Below are positions 10,400 through 21,900 of a stretch of DNA of 64,000 nucleotides, piece by piece. How positions within the stretch are numbered: the first letter of the stretch is position 1; each line of letters starts with the position of its first letter. The notes below the pieces were generated by a model. That model searched no databases, had not been told where the DNA came from, and saw only the letters and a program-made list of their open reading frames with translations. The position numbers and the translations under genes are program-made. The DNA is from Isoetes taiwanensis (Eukaryota > Streptophyta > Lycopodiopsida > Isoetales > Isoetaceae): NCBI GenBank assembly GCA_021234155.1, contig JAJEKV010000036.1, positions 5,774,209 through 5,838,208 of the forward strand, written 5' to 3'.

Positions 10400-12314
10400 A
10401 GGTAAGGCATATCAACAAAACTAGGTTACAAAAGTAAGACAATTCTTTCAAGCAAACCCAAATGTTAATACACTCCAAGACTTTAAAATGCATCTCAAAT
10501 ACATAGGTACTGCTTGATGTTAGTCAGTTGGCCTGTATGCTCAGGTAAATGTTTAGCTATATACTGAGTTGATGCCTAAGAAAAAGGCCTTAAAGTAAGT
10601 TGTGCTCATGCTGATAGCAATAATACGGCATTTGTGAAATAAGGCTTTTGCTGCCCTTTATTATGTTATCGACATATCGTAGCAAGCAAACAATAGAGGA
10701 AGAATCTCTAGATTGCAATTTCTTATGCACCTTTAGTTCCCGTTTAATTCTTAGATCATTTCATTCACAGTCTCTACTATCTAAAATTTCCTTCACTGCC
10801 ACTTCTTTTTTGTGCCATGTTGCGGTATATAAGATTAAAAATGAAGCATTTTTCAAATTACATATTCTCTGCACATCCATTAAAGGTGCATCTTCATTAT
10901 TTAGAAATCAATGTTCCTTAATCTCGGCATGATGCTTCTGTGGATTCTATCGTTGTGTGATATTATAGCTAGCATTTGATTTGATTTGCAATTATCTTTT
11001 GACGTGAGCAGAGATAGCACAGATGAAAGAAGAAGTCCTACCTCATTGAACTAAATCTAGGTGACTTTTATGGTGGATGAGCGCCTTTGGTAACTCACAA
11101 GCCTTTGTGTCGAGAGATGCTATATTAGAGGTCCCTTTGGATTTATTTCGTAATTTATATTATTCACAAAAATATCATCCTAGTGATGATGAAGCATCTT
11201 CAGTTATAAATGATGTTAAATGTGATGTTTAATGTATTGTGAACACGTGAACCTTCAATAACAAAAGGTAATGATCAACGATGTTAAAGTAAAAGACTAA
11301 ACTAAATAAATATTGTACTGCATAATTTCTAAATAAAGGTGAGAACTGCACAAGTTTTGAACGAAAGATGTTCGCGTTCTTATAATGATTTGTATGTTAA
11401 TCAATGGTAGTCGGTTATAGCACCTATCTATCATATGGGCGCAAAACAGGTGGCAATTATGCAAGTTCGACTCCTGCATGTTGAATGTCCAGAATTGAGA
11501 ACTATTTGACTTCGCACAAAACTTCTTTTTGCAGCAGGTTGGAGGAGAGAAATGTTCGCAGCGGCCTTATAGTTAAATCCTAGGATTAAGATTCACACCA
11601 TCAACATCCTCCGGACATTAATGATTTTTTGAATAGCAATGAGGGGCTATGGAAGGGCAATAAGCACGCTTCTCTGTCGCACAATGAGTAAGTTAAGACT
11701 CATATTTGATGGTTGTAGTTTTGTCGTACTGATGCTAAAATATGAAAAACTTCGTGTGTTTTTCCTTTTTTTTTTGGCTTTAACATGACAACACGAAAAA
11801 ACTCTCTAAGTCCACAAAAACACCGTTTGGTTCATACATGACAGTGGATAAAATTTAAGATGATCCGATGTGCCATGCTAAGGCAGGTGTGAGAAGCCCA
11901 CAAGGCCCTCTCCTCCACCTTGAGAGTTGTGGAGTCCACTTGGCCAAATTTAGCAAATTTAATCATAATTTAATTGTTCTGGTTCATTCACCATTAAGTT
12001 ACCTAATTATTACTACTTATAACTAGCTCCAATCCCAGAAAAACTATTTCCCATTAATCGTGGTTCTTGCTTGGGTTTTAATTTCAAAACTGAATTTCTA
12101 AGATAGTCCACTACTACTGGATAGATGGCCAGTGGTCAATCTTGGCATGCCAAGATCATCGCTCTGATAACTTTGTGGCCATGGGGCTGATCATGTGCTA
12201 TGAGAATATATAAGAAGCATGGGGCTGGTCATGTGCCAGATGACCTTGCAAGTGGATTGGTAGAACTTGCTCAATCTATGAAGCCATGAATGAAAGAAAA
12301 CAGATTTTATACCT
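10400..12314. other. Intergenic DNA, no gene recognised
   Basis: AT-rich unique-looking sequence. Open frames such as 10648-10932 (plus) and 11297-11479 (minus) carry no motif I can name. No element ends, RNA gene or satellite were seen. Confidence 0.4.
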
Positions 12315-12330
12315 GCTTCGCAAGACACTT
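12315..12330 (+). repeat. Target-site duplication (left) of the L1-type LINE
   Basis: GCTTCGCAAGACACTT is repeated exactly at 13302-13317, on the other side of the LINE. A 16-bp duplication next to a poly(T) run (poly(A) on the minus strand) is the signature of target-primed insertion. Confidence 0.9.
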
Positions 12331-13301
12331 TTTTTTTTTTTTTTGAAGAATATAAGAATATATTAAACCACTAGAATGCGATAAGTACAATGATAAGTGT
12401 GGTGCTAAGAAATGAAGCGCCCATCATGATCCACAATCTATAGGAATGTCAACCAAATTTCCCGCTTAACTGTGCCAGACAAGCTTGAGACTTGGTAAGC
12501 CTGCCACAACTTATGCCTCAAGATCAAAACCAACCGAAAAGGGCTAAGCACTGCATTCTGAAAGACCTTCGCTCTCCGTCTTTTCCAAATCAGCCACAAA
12601 AGCCAAGCTCTGCATAAATGAAACGCCTGTCGCTTGGCCACTGCCCACCTACTAGAAAGGACTCCCAAGAGAATCTTCTGACTGCATAGTGAAGTTTCAA
12701 AGAGGGCTCTCACACAGGACCAAGCTGCCCCTACCTCTGTGCATAGGACAAAGCAGTGCTCAATGGTCTCACGTCACCTCCCACATAAAGGGCATGTTTC
12801 CGCTACCTGAGGCTTGAACCTGTGGACTCGGACATTCACCCTGAGGCTAAGTGCAAGATCTGCCACAAAAGGGTACGGATTTTTGGAGGAGACAATGTAT
12901 TCCACGCCCACTTCCACTTCCACATGGCGGGCCACTTACTCCCTGGAAGCTTAAGCGACCACTTATCCGAAGGCGGCAACGTGTCCTGAAGCGCTAGGAG
13001 CCCATAAGCCGATGCTACAAACTGAGATGCATCAAGTCCACTATGTGACTTCCAAACATGATTGACTTGAGAAGACAACTGCAATGGAATAGCATTGGAA
13101 ATTCTGGCCCAAGTCCGTATGTCCCACCGCCGAAGGCCAAATCTCTCCCTAAAAAACTCCCACGGCGCCAGATGACCCTCCCAATACCAGTCACGGATGG
13201 ATGTCACCCCTGCAGCAATCCATCGGCACTAAGTACCTGGGTGTAGGGAAGAGGCCAAGGGAGATGCAGAGTCCAAGGGTACCCAGAGAAAGGGCGATGA
13301 G
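12331..13301 (-). mobile_element. 5'-truncated L1-type LINE with zf-RVT region
   Basis: Insertion of about 970 bp on the minus strand, bounded by the exact 16-bp duplication and ending in a poly(A) tail (T run at 12331-12345). It encodes the C-terminal part of a plant LINE reverse transcriptase. From 13207 to about 12870 there is WNTLSPPKIRTLLWQILH, the start of the zf-RVT domain. After a frame change come TCPLCGR and RETIEHCFVLC, then LLWLIWKRRRAKVF (12713-12438). The palm and endonuclease are lost by 5' truncation, so it is dead on arrival. The perfect duplication suggests a fairly recent insertion, while the internal frameshift suggests the source copy or this copy has decayed. Confidence 0.9.
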
Positions 13302-13317
13302 GCTTCGCAAGACACTT
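13302..13317 (+). repeat. Target-site duplication (right) of the L1-type LINE
   Basis: Second exact copy of GCTTCGCAAGACACTT; see the left copy at 12315-12330. Confidence 0.9.
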
Positions 13318-14036
13318 GATATTCTCAAAGTAGAACTGGGTGCAGCTCCAGGTGTAGAAGCTCATACGCTTATATGAGAAAAGTATTTTGAACCTTATGC
13401 TGCCCTCAAGAATGCCACAAAATAGCTCCGAGTAAGAACAGAAAAAACGAGCCATTCTCCTAAATCAAATGGGACCGGCACGCATAGAATTATATGAAAC
13501 TCCAAATTATGCCTTCAATTAAAAAAAACATATATATATTAAACTCCAAATGCCATTGTGTTGTTTGAAGAAGCAAAAAGGTCTTGGGAAGAGACTATTG
13601 GCCCTCATCTTCCAGACACTCTTGTAGTTTGTAATAACCTTGCTAATGTATATGATGCCCTCGGCAAGTAAAACAATTTTACATCATCATTGCTTTTCTT
13701 AGTTCATCGGTGCAAACAATCGGAACCTTGGTCAAAAATGTGATTGGTATCTGAGCTGGCAATATAGACTATGGTGTTTTAAATTGATGCATCAGGTAAG
13801 CAAAGTCTATCTCCTTTTTTTAATCACTTTTGATGCCCAGGATACTAGAGACTTAGATATATTATTCCAACATATATAAGGCACCCAAAAATGAACTACT
13901 ATATAATAATAATGATATCAAATAATCTAAAATCCATGATAGACATGGTTTTTCATACAACAATTTATAAAGGCTCACTCAGTATGTTGTACCTTTTTCT
14001 ATAATTAATGAAAAAAAACCCCATTCACTCAAAAAA

Positions 14037-14068
<32 letters not shown>

Positions 14069-14225
14069 CATATTTGATAGCAGAAAACCACATGGTTTCC
14101 AACATGGTTATTTATGTCAGTTGCTAATGGTTTGCTAAAACTAGTTGTAGTTTATGGGACCATTTCAAATACAAACTAAAATTATTAGTGGTTTATTAAA
14201 ACTAGTAATGTTTTTTAAACACCTC
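13318..14225. other. Intergenic DNA with a retroposon-like 3' end
   Basis: At about 13975-14069 the plus strand reads a GTATGTTGTACCTTTTTC-like sequence, then AATTAATG, an A-rich stretch, a run of about 25 A and (TA)n. This resembles the 3' end and tail of an L1-derived or SINE insertion on the plus strand. No 5' boundary or duplication was found. The rest is AT-rich without a gene. Confidence 0.35.
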
Positions 14226-14703
14226 TAAATGAATAATAGAATAGAATAGAATAGAATAGAATAGAATAGGTTTTTTAGCGTCCACGGAGACCAATTAGCC
14301 TATGGGACCCAAACAAAAAGAGAGCAGCAAGCGTATTACTGTCAGGATTAAAAAACCCCCGCCCCGAAGGGTTTTTGAGGGAAAAACCTTAGCAGTAATA
14401 AGTATGCTGGCACGCTGTACAATTGTATAGGACAGTTCAATACCATCTCGGAGGACACAACTGAGTCCGTGCATCCATAACCTCCTGGAGGTATGACCCC
14501 AGCAAACCCACTGATACCGTATTCAATAACTCATGCAACGGTTGGCCAGGCACTAGTAACCGGACATACCGTTCTCGGATATGGGCAAACGCTGGGCAGA
14601 CCTGGAGGGCATGACATTCATCCTCAATGGCGCCCTGGAATGGTTTGAAGATAGATTCATTGCCTTCGAGAAACATGGATGACAATATGGTCCCTGCAAT
14701 CAC
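14226..14703 (-). mobile_element. LINE 3' fragment with (TATTC)n tail
   Basis: On the minus strand a degenerate C-terminal LINE coding stretch (14703-14437, with DECHALQVCPAFAHIRERYV) is followed by an untranslated part with a strong hairpin (14333-14400). It ends in a pentanucleotide tail, seen on the plus strand as (ATAGA)n at 14231-14269. The same order (Cys domain, hairpin, GGGACCC block, pentamer tail) recurs at 61683-62330, which defines a LINE family distinct from the poly(A) LINE at 12331. The 5' part is missing. Confidence 0.65.
14333..14400. other. Conserved hairpin, copy 1 (LINE 3' region)
   Basis: Outer stem TATTACTG/CAGTAATA encloses the shared core GGATTAAAAAACCCC, then GCC, CGAAGGGTTTTTGAGG and AAAAACC. 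The core itself can fold through A5C3/G3T5. The same core occurs at 38681, 48871, 58319 and 61773. Confidence 0.7.
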
Positions 14704-14871
14704 AAATGATTTATTAAGCGTTATTATGGCTTATGCCATGGTGTATCAACAACCATTGACCTGCATGATTAGACCACATATGTTTCTACTTTACTACGTT
14801 TACAACAACATCAGACAATAAATATGTTGTTTCTTCATCCAACAAATCATTTTCGGAAACATCATGCATGC

Positions 14872-15232
14872 TATTAAAGCAAGCATTATAATGAAAATCC
14901 ATTAATTTTCACAAGATAGCTATGCAGATTGCATATTTTTGCAATAAAAAAAGTATAATGATTTGTAGTTTGCACAATGATAGGTCATTCGCAACATCCG
15001 ACAGTTGGAAGTGCTACAAACACACAACCACCCTTGAGGCAAGGGGGGTGCAGCATTGGACGACCGTCTTGGACACTCCGATAAACCAATTGCACCATGG
15101 CGTTCAAACTTTCATTATTACCCTAGGGATTAAGTTTCATGGGGAGCGGAGAAAGGTCCAAAGTCTAGAACAACCAGAATAATGCATGAAGTCCCATGTT
15201 CAACTGGAAGTTGAACACGTGGAGGTGCCGAT
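14872..15232. repeat. Dispersed repeat, direct copy 1
   Basis: About 360 bp that recurs in direct orientation at 15552-15915 with roughly 80 percent identity by eye. Shared blocks include CAACATCCGACAGTTGGAA, ATTGCACCATGGC and GTCCAAAGTCTAGAACAACC. No coding content was recognised. An inverted scrap of the same family occurs near 20880-20925. Confidence 0.75.
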
Positions 15233-15551
15233 ATATCAGATGACCATAAAACTTGATCTCTAGGGTATTATTAGCATTCTGAACATTGTGAAATCATGCA
15301 GGGTAAAAGTATGCTGGTGGGGTACAAAAAAACATGACCCCAGCACTTAGATCAGCACCCTAGACCTACTATTCTATCATAGTATTCCACTTGTCATTAA
15401 TTGGAGTTGTTACATGTTTCTATTGATTACCTAATTACCATGTGCTAGTACCAATCACACCCTAAACAAGCTGCCATATAGGGTGCTATATGAGTGCTGT
15501 CAGCATGAGTCTGGATGCTTGCTTTTGCACCCCACAGCATACTTTTGCTCT

Positions 15552-15915
15552 GCTTGCTATTAAAGTGAGCATTAATAATAAAAAGCCATTAATTTTAACA
15601 AGATAGGTATGCAGATTGCGTATTTTTGCAATAAAAAGGTATAATGATTCGTAGTTTTGTATAGTGGTAGGTAATTTGCAACATCCGACAGTTGGAACTG
15701 CTACAAACGCACAACAGAACTTGAGGACAAAGGGGTACAACACCGGACGACCATCCTGGACACTCCGCCGAACCGATTGCACCATGGCATCCAAACTATC
15801 ATTATTACCCTAGGGATCAAGTTTTATGGAAGCGGAGAAGGGTCCAAAGTCTAGAACAACCACAAAATGCATGAAGTACCATGTTCAATTGGGAGTTGAA
15901 CAAGTAGAGGTGTTG
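15552..15915. repeat. Dispersed repeat, direct copy 2
   Basis: Second copy of the 14872-15232 repeat. The 15233-15300 spacer that follows copy 1 (ATGACCATAAAACTTGATC onward) is itself repeated at about 20832-20885, so these pieces belong to a larger family that has been rearranged. Confidence 0.75.
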
Positions 15916-16346
15916 GATAGGCATATTCACCCCTTATTCCTTAATCTACACCGTACGTAAAGTTCCTCGTTTGTGGGGTATGCAAGTACAAAATTTGCTA
16001 TACTGTATAACAAGATTCGCAAAATACTATAAGATTTCAAACGGAATACTATATGGTGTTGATTTCGTACGTGCAAAATACAATTATGAGGGCTCTCGCT
16101 GCCCTACGTCACCCCCCGTGTGAATATGCACCCAAACCAAAGGGGGTTTAAGGGGGATTTTAATTTAAATGTGTTGGACCCAATGGTTGTGTTAATTAAT
16201 GTCAATGGTAGTTATGTATTGGTTGTTAATGTCAATGGTTGTTATGTGTTGGGGGATTTAATTTTTATATGTTGGATGTTAATGGTTTGTGTTGCAAAAA
16301 AAAAAAATTTGGCCCCTTCGGGGCCTTAGGGGATCACCCAGGTGTG
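15911..16346. repeat. Repeat mosaic flanking hAT copy 2 (left)
   Basis: 15911-16080 matches 19310-19475 in inverted orientation (TGTTGGATAGGCATATTCAC at one end). 16088-16280 matches 19478-19662 in direct orientation (GTGAATATGCACCCAAACC, then a tandem TTGGTTGTTAATGTCAATGG region). So one module kept its direction while its neighbour flipped. No gene is seen. Confidence 0.65.
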
Positions 16347-18416
16347 CAGGGTTGGAAATTGAAGGCTGCAGGCCTTGCAAGACCCTTTTTACCATGCAAA
16401 ATAAAGTCTAGAAAAAGATAGACCTTCAAAAACAAGTCTACATTTTATGTAGCCTTGCAAAATGAAAGTAAAAAAAAAAAAATTGACCTCAAAAAAAAAA
16501 AGTCTACTTTTAGTATAGCCATGCACTTATACCTACCCCTATTTTAAATTTTATTATTAAAATATATATTTATGCAATTCCCATACATAATATATAAAAA
16601 TAAAGGACAGAAATAAAGAAATTAGAGAATAATTTTTTTTTATATTTTTGGCATTGGCTTGGCATAATTGGCATTACGTTAATATGAATATGAATGAATG
16701 GAATGAAATCAGGGATCATTATTATATTATGGCTTAACTTAAATCTGGAATGGTAGGCAATTAATATTGCCAACCAAAATTCCCTCTTCTAAAATTCTGA
16801 GACTGGACTGAATCCGATTCTTGAATTGAAGTATTGTTACGAAATTGAGCATGAAGAAGCCCTTTTCTTTCTCTGATCTGGCCGATTATGAGATGATGCT
16901 GGCCGATTATGTATTTCCCTGCTGCAACAGCCTTCGATTTCCAAGTTCGTGACCAACCCAAGTTCAAAGGTAAGATTTTTTTGCAGCTCAAAGCATGAGA
17001 TTGAGATGGATCAATGGGTTGTGCTAAAAATCTCTTATTCCATGCAGAATCAGAGAAAGCGAGATCTTGAGCAAAATCGTAGCAATTTGAATGCCCGTGC
17101 ATCGAGGGAGAAGAGCAACTTCTGCCCGGAGATCATTCTCAGAAGCTCATTCTTCCATTTGTTATCACCGAAACGGATGGTTGCTTATCTAGAAATTGAA
17201 TCAGAGAAGAAAGCATTTCCGAACTTAGGAATCTACTGGAGGATAAATTCTATAGAATGTTTTAGCGAAGAGAACTTTTCTCTGGCGCTTCGAGTGTTCC
17301 AAAGAGGCCAATTTTAAACACGCTATTGTAGACTGCCCCGATGTTTGTAGTAGTTCCCTGCATGTATTGTAGTTGTACCGTGCATTGCCGCATTGCCTTC
17401 ATATGACTGTTGCAAAATTACAGTAGAAGCAAAGTTTAATGAATCGAAATTTCTATGGCTGGATCATAGAAAAGATTGTTAACTATCCGAAAAAGCCCAT
17501 ATATGCCGATTTCCCATGGATGCCAGTCATGCCATATTCCTGCCATGGCATAATGCTAAAATCTCTAAGGCTTGCTGGAAATGCATTGGGCAGCTGCAGA
17601 ATAGCTCCAATGATTCAATTGAATCTGCCACCAACAATTTTTTTAAGCCTATTTAACTGCAACAGTAGTCTGTAACATGATTTTTTTTTTTTGAATTTGA
17701 TTGTTTACTTAGTATTGTATTTGATTGTATTGCTATTCTTCTTTTCAAATCTGAATCTTTTCTCCTATCAAATTACCTTATAGGAAAAGGAACTAGAGAG
17801 GCATTTAATCTCACAATTTTGGAAGGAGAGATGAAGAAGATGGGACGCCCAAAGAAGGACAAGAGGCAAGCTTCTCTAATTTCAGTTTTTAAAAAGGCCG
17901 TGGTGCTAAATTTGAATACTCCAATAGAGGGAGAGGAAGGGAATAGTTCTGGAGCAGAGAATAAAAAAAGGAAGGTCACAAGTGAGAGAGAATTTAGAGA
18001 TGAATGGATTATTAAGCATCCATGGGTTTTTAGAAAGATTCTTGATGATGGTCGTCAAAGGATGTATTGCTCTCTATGCATCAATGCATTTGCAAGTTGT
18101 ACTTATTTCTGAAAATTGACTATAATCATATGACTTTTATATATTTAGCTTAACTCTTATGTTTTAAATTCTTATGAATTAAATGATTTGCTGGAATTTA
18201 ACGATGTTAATACAATATTTATGCGTTAAATATTGCGAGTGCTTTTTTATGTTTAAGTATTTTAAGGAGAAAAAAAAATTAAGTCTGCGCATTGTTACTT
18301 TTACACTAACAATGCACATGAAAGTCTAATTTATATTATGCCTTGCAATTTGAAAGTCCACTTTTTAGAGTGACCTTCAAAAAAAAGTCAGGGCAGCCCT
18401 TCAATTTCCAACCCTG
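16347..18416 (+). mobile_element. Non-autonomous hAT-type DNA transposon, copy 2
   Basis: 2,070 bp and near-identical to the reverse complement of 6237-8312, with the same CAGGGTTGGAAATTGAAGG terminal inverted repeat. The flanking 8-mers are CAGGTGTG (16339-16346) and CCCGTGTG (18417-18424). They match at six of eight positions, a target duplication with two later changes. The BED-like frame lies at 17819-18112 on the plus strand. The degraded duplication suggests this insertion is older than copy 1. Confidence 0.87.
17819..18112 (+). pseudogene. hAT transposase N-terminal fragment (BED-like zinc finger), copy 2
   Basis: Encodes the same 97-residue product as 6541-6834, with basic GRPKKDKRQ and terminal MYCSLC motifs. 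It is truncated within the zinc finger, with no transposase core anywhere in the element. Two identical frames in a non-autonomous element point to recent common descent. Confidence 0.6.
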
Positions 18417-20394
18417 CCCGTGTGACAAAAATTTTAGAATTCAAACCAGAAAAAAACTAGAATTTATTTGAGGTTTCATCACCTGTAGCTTTTGAATTTC
18501 ATCACAATAAAAGAATAGAACATAAGTAAAAGTTACCATAAAGATAGAACAGATTGATCCCATTATTCTGAAAGTTTGCAACACCCATACACAAACATTT
18601 TTCAACTGGAATTTAACAGCAGCCTCTGGCCTCCATGGATTCTTGTGGTGCGAAACCAAAGTGAAAAACTTTTCTGCTTGTTAGCACAAGGATGTAGAAG
18701 CCTTGGAATTTGCTTAATAACTGCCTCAAAATCTAGAAATGCATGGTAATTTTTTGGAAGCTTCATTCGGAATGAGCCATAAAACAATATCCAATAGCGC
18801 AATCCTGTATTAATCAGCTGGTAGGATGTGAAAGCCTACCAAACCCGGCCAAAAAATTGTTATTTTAGCATAGATAACTTAACCAAACATATCCATATCA
18901 TACACTATCAAAAAGATCTTGGAGAGAGCTTTCCAACGGAATAAAAATCATCTCAAACAGAGCTCTGGATCAAAAGTTATGATAAGAAATGTGTTGCTGG
19001 CGGGGAAACTGCACTACATGCGCCCTTCATGTGCCCATTATGCACCACACGCACAAAAAGAGGGCTTTTGTTGTGAGCCATTGGTTTTCAAGCCCTTCAT
19101 GTGCCCATTATGCACCACACACAAAAAGAGGCTTTTGTTGTGAGCCATTGGTTGTTGACCATGAAAAAAAAGAGGCTAAAATCAATGGCTCAGAAATGGT
19201 GCACTCTAGATGTACGCATTAGTACATCCATTTGAATACATCACGAAATCATAGGAAAACCTTAGTGAAAAGCGTACAAAAACACAAAGAAAACCCCCTG
19301 TTATTATGCTACACGTACGAAATCAACACCATATAGTATTCCGCTTGAAATCTTATAGTATTTTGCAAATCTTGTCATACAGTATAGCAAATTTTGTACT
19401 TGCATACCCCACAAACGAGGAACTTTACGTACGGTTTAGATTAAGGAATAAGGGGTGAATATGCCTATCCAACAGCTCTCGTTGCCCTACGTCACCCCCC
19501 GTGTGAATATGCACCCAAACCAAAGGGGGTTTAAGGGGAATTTTAATTTAAATGTGTTGGACCCAATGGTTGTGTTAATTAATGTCAATGGTAGTTATGT
19601 GTTGGTTGTTAATGTCAATGGTTGTTATGTGTTGGGGGATTTAATTTTTATATGTTAGATGGCTCATAATTGTATTTTGCACGTAACTAGAATTCACTTG
19701 AGGCTTTCATCTGTAGCTTTTGAATTTGATCACAATAAAACAAATAGAACATAAGTAAAAGTTACAATAAAGATAGAGCAGATTGATCCCATTATTCTGA
19801 AAGTTATAAAGTTTGCAATACAAAGAAAGCCCCCTGTTATTATGCTACATATTGTTACTTCCGCTACAATTATTTCTCTTTCACAATGACACCATTGTTT
19901 ATCAATCCATATGATTTTGGATGCTTCATCTCTAGCTTAAAGGTAATGCATGATTCACCTTATGGTTCGATTAAAGTTCCAAACCTACAATGTAAATGCA
20001 TTCTTGTGGCCACTGTTTGACTGATCTACGTGACATGGAAAAGGGCGTGGAATAATCCGCCTGTTGTGTGCATAAGAATCCGTTTGTTGATTGAAGCTAA
20101 AGGTCGGGCCGCTATGAACAATTCGTGACGAGTGAATATCCAAGAGTTGGAAGCAAACATAGGGCCTAAACTCTAAACTCTTTTTGAATCTGCAAACAAA
20201 TCTTAGGAAGGAAATAAAAAGGGGTTTTGCAAAGACTACATTGTAGAATCAGGAAACCAATACCTTGTAAAAAAAAAAAAACATTATGCTAACTGAAGAA
20301 ACATTAAAAAATAAATACCTTTGTAAGTGTGAGCAAAAAATCCATCTCATGGTAGTAAAATCCACTTCGGCAATAAGAATCCAAGAGGGCAAGT
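18417..20394. repeat. Repeat mosaic flanking hAT copy 2 (right)
   Basis: 18450-18590 and 19688-19820 are direct repeats (CTGTAGCTTTTGAATTT onward). 19022-19094 and 19095-19160 are a tandem duplication of about 70 bp (GCCCTTCATGTGCCCATTAT). 19165-19310 recurs at 20688-20828. 19310-19475 is the inverted copy of 15911-16080. A common GAGCTCTGGATCAAAAGTTA phrase sits at 18960. I see no gene; the whole stretch is shuffled repeat DNA. Confidence 0.6.
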
Positions 20395-20660
20395 ACACAT
20401 GCATATGCACACATGCACACACATGCACACATGCACATGCACTTGCACTTGCACTTGCACATGCACAATACACATGCACATGCACAATACACATGCACAT
20501 GCACATGCACATGCACTTGCACGCACATGCACATGCATACACATGCGCAGTGTTCATGCACAAACACTGCGCTGTGCATGTGCACATGCATGTGCATGTG
20601 TGTGCATGTGCATGTGCGTGCATGTGCATGTGTTCATGCACAAACACATGCAGAGAAAGA
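20395..20660. repeat. Palindromic CACATG/TGCACT microsatellite
   Basis: The left half is built of CACATG and CACTTG hexamers, and the right half of their reverse complements (TGTGCATG). The two are joined around GTGTTCATGCACAAACACTG. A further GTTCATGCACAAACAC copy ends the array. Overlapping His/Met/Cys-rich open frames on both strands are by-products of the repeat. Confidence 0.9.
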
Positions 20661-21418
20661 CAACAACCCTCGGATTGTTCCAACCAACAAAAATCAACGG
20701 CCCATAAAGGGTGCACTCTAGAAATACTATTTAGTACACCTCAACGAATACAACAACGAAATCATAGAAAAACCATGTGAAAAAACGTATAAAAATCTAA
20801 AAGTAACCCCCTGTTATTGTGCTACATATTCAGATGACCATAAAACTTGATCTCTAGGGTATTATTGGTAGTCTGAACATTGTGGAGCAGCCAATTCGTC
20901 GGAGCATCCAGGATGGTTGTCCAGCCAAGCCCAGCCCCCCCCCCACCCCGGCGGCGTCTGCAAGGCTGATGTGCATTTGTAGCTCTTCTAACTGTTGGAT
21001 CTTTCCAAAAATTTGTAGATACTTTTTTTTTTCACATGTATTGACTATTCAACGGTGAATTTAGGAACTGGCATGCAACAAAAAAAAAGGCCCCTTTCTT
21101 CTGTAAAGGGGGGTCTGGAAAGGCAGGTTGCGCTTAGAGATTCGATTTCATGGGTAACTTGCACTTAGAGATTCAGTTTCATGGGCGAGTGGACTCATGC
21201 TTCCACCTCACCACATATAAGGGTAACTTGGCACTATGGGATTGGCTGGCAAGGTGAACTGGCAATGAGCAGGGAAAACTAGGAGCAGATAAGCATGGGA
21301 GGGCTCATACAATTGGGGGGAACCTGCAATGGAAACAACCATCATGTACATGGGTCGTTCACCATCAAGTGTACAATATATGTCCAAGTTTAGAACCCCA
21401 TACCATCTTGCCTTGGGG

Positions 21419-21498
21419 AATGCCACAACCAAGACAATTGGGCACCATGCCATATGGACATGCCACAACCAAGACAATTGGGCACCATGCCATATGGA
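21419..21498. repeat. Tandem duplication, 2 x 40 bp
   Basis: The unit ATGCCACAACCAAGACAATT, followed by GGGCACCATGCCATATGG, occurs twice in immediate succession with almost no change. Confidence 0.85.
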
Positions 21499-21829
21499 AA
21501 AACAATAATAATCATAGCTAAGTATCTCATCCATAAGTAAACTCATACCTGCACCATGAAAAAATACAAGTGTCCTAAGGTACTCTATAAAATCAACTCA
21601 GTCCGATTAGTCCAATCAATACATGGGGGATTCATACCTCTACTATGCACTCAATACGAAGGCCCTAAACCCTACACACCATGTGCCCCTGGGGCGTACA
21701 CTTCGTGACACAACCATAACCACCATAAGAATCTTCACATGAGGGGATTCATACCACCATGGAATACATAATTACAAGAGTCATAAAGAGTAAAAAATAA
21801 AGGCACTCTTGATGCTCTCCCTTACCTCC

Positions 21830-21900
21830 ATTGAGTCAAGGGTTTCAACCCTTGATCTCGAATCCTCGAGGCATACCACTAGACTTAGCCCTTTAACCAT
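21830..21900 (-). ncRNA. tRNA-like SINE head or tRNA pseudogene
   Basis: On the minus strand a box-A-like GTCTAGTGGTATG (21884-21872) is followed by a box-B-like GGGTTGAAACCC (about 21850-21840). These are the internal Pol III promoter elements of tRNAs. The cloverleaf is incomplete, so a tRNA-derived SINE fragment is more likely than a working tRNA. No tail or duplication was found. Confidence 0.35.

Noticed and set aside
20249-20780. Long Cys/His/Met-rich ORFs on both strands
   Set aside because: Produced by the CACATG hexamer array, open in several frames on both strands.
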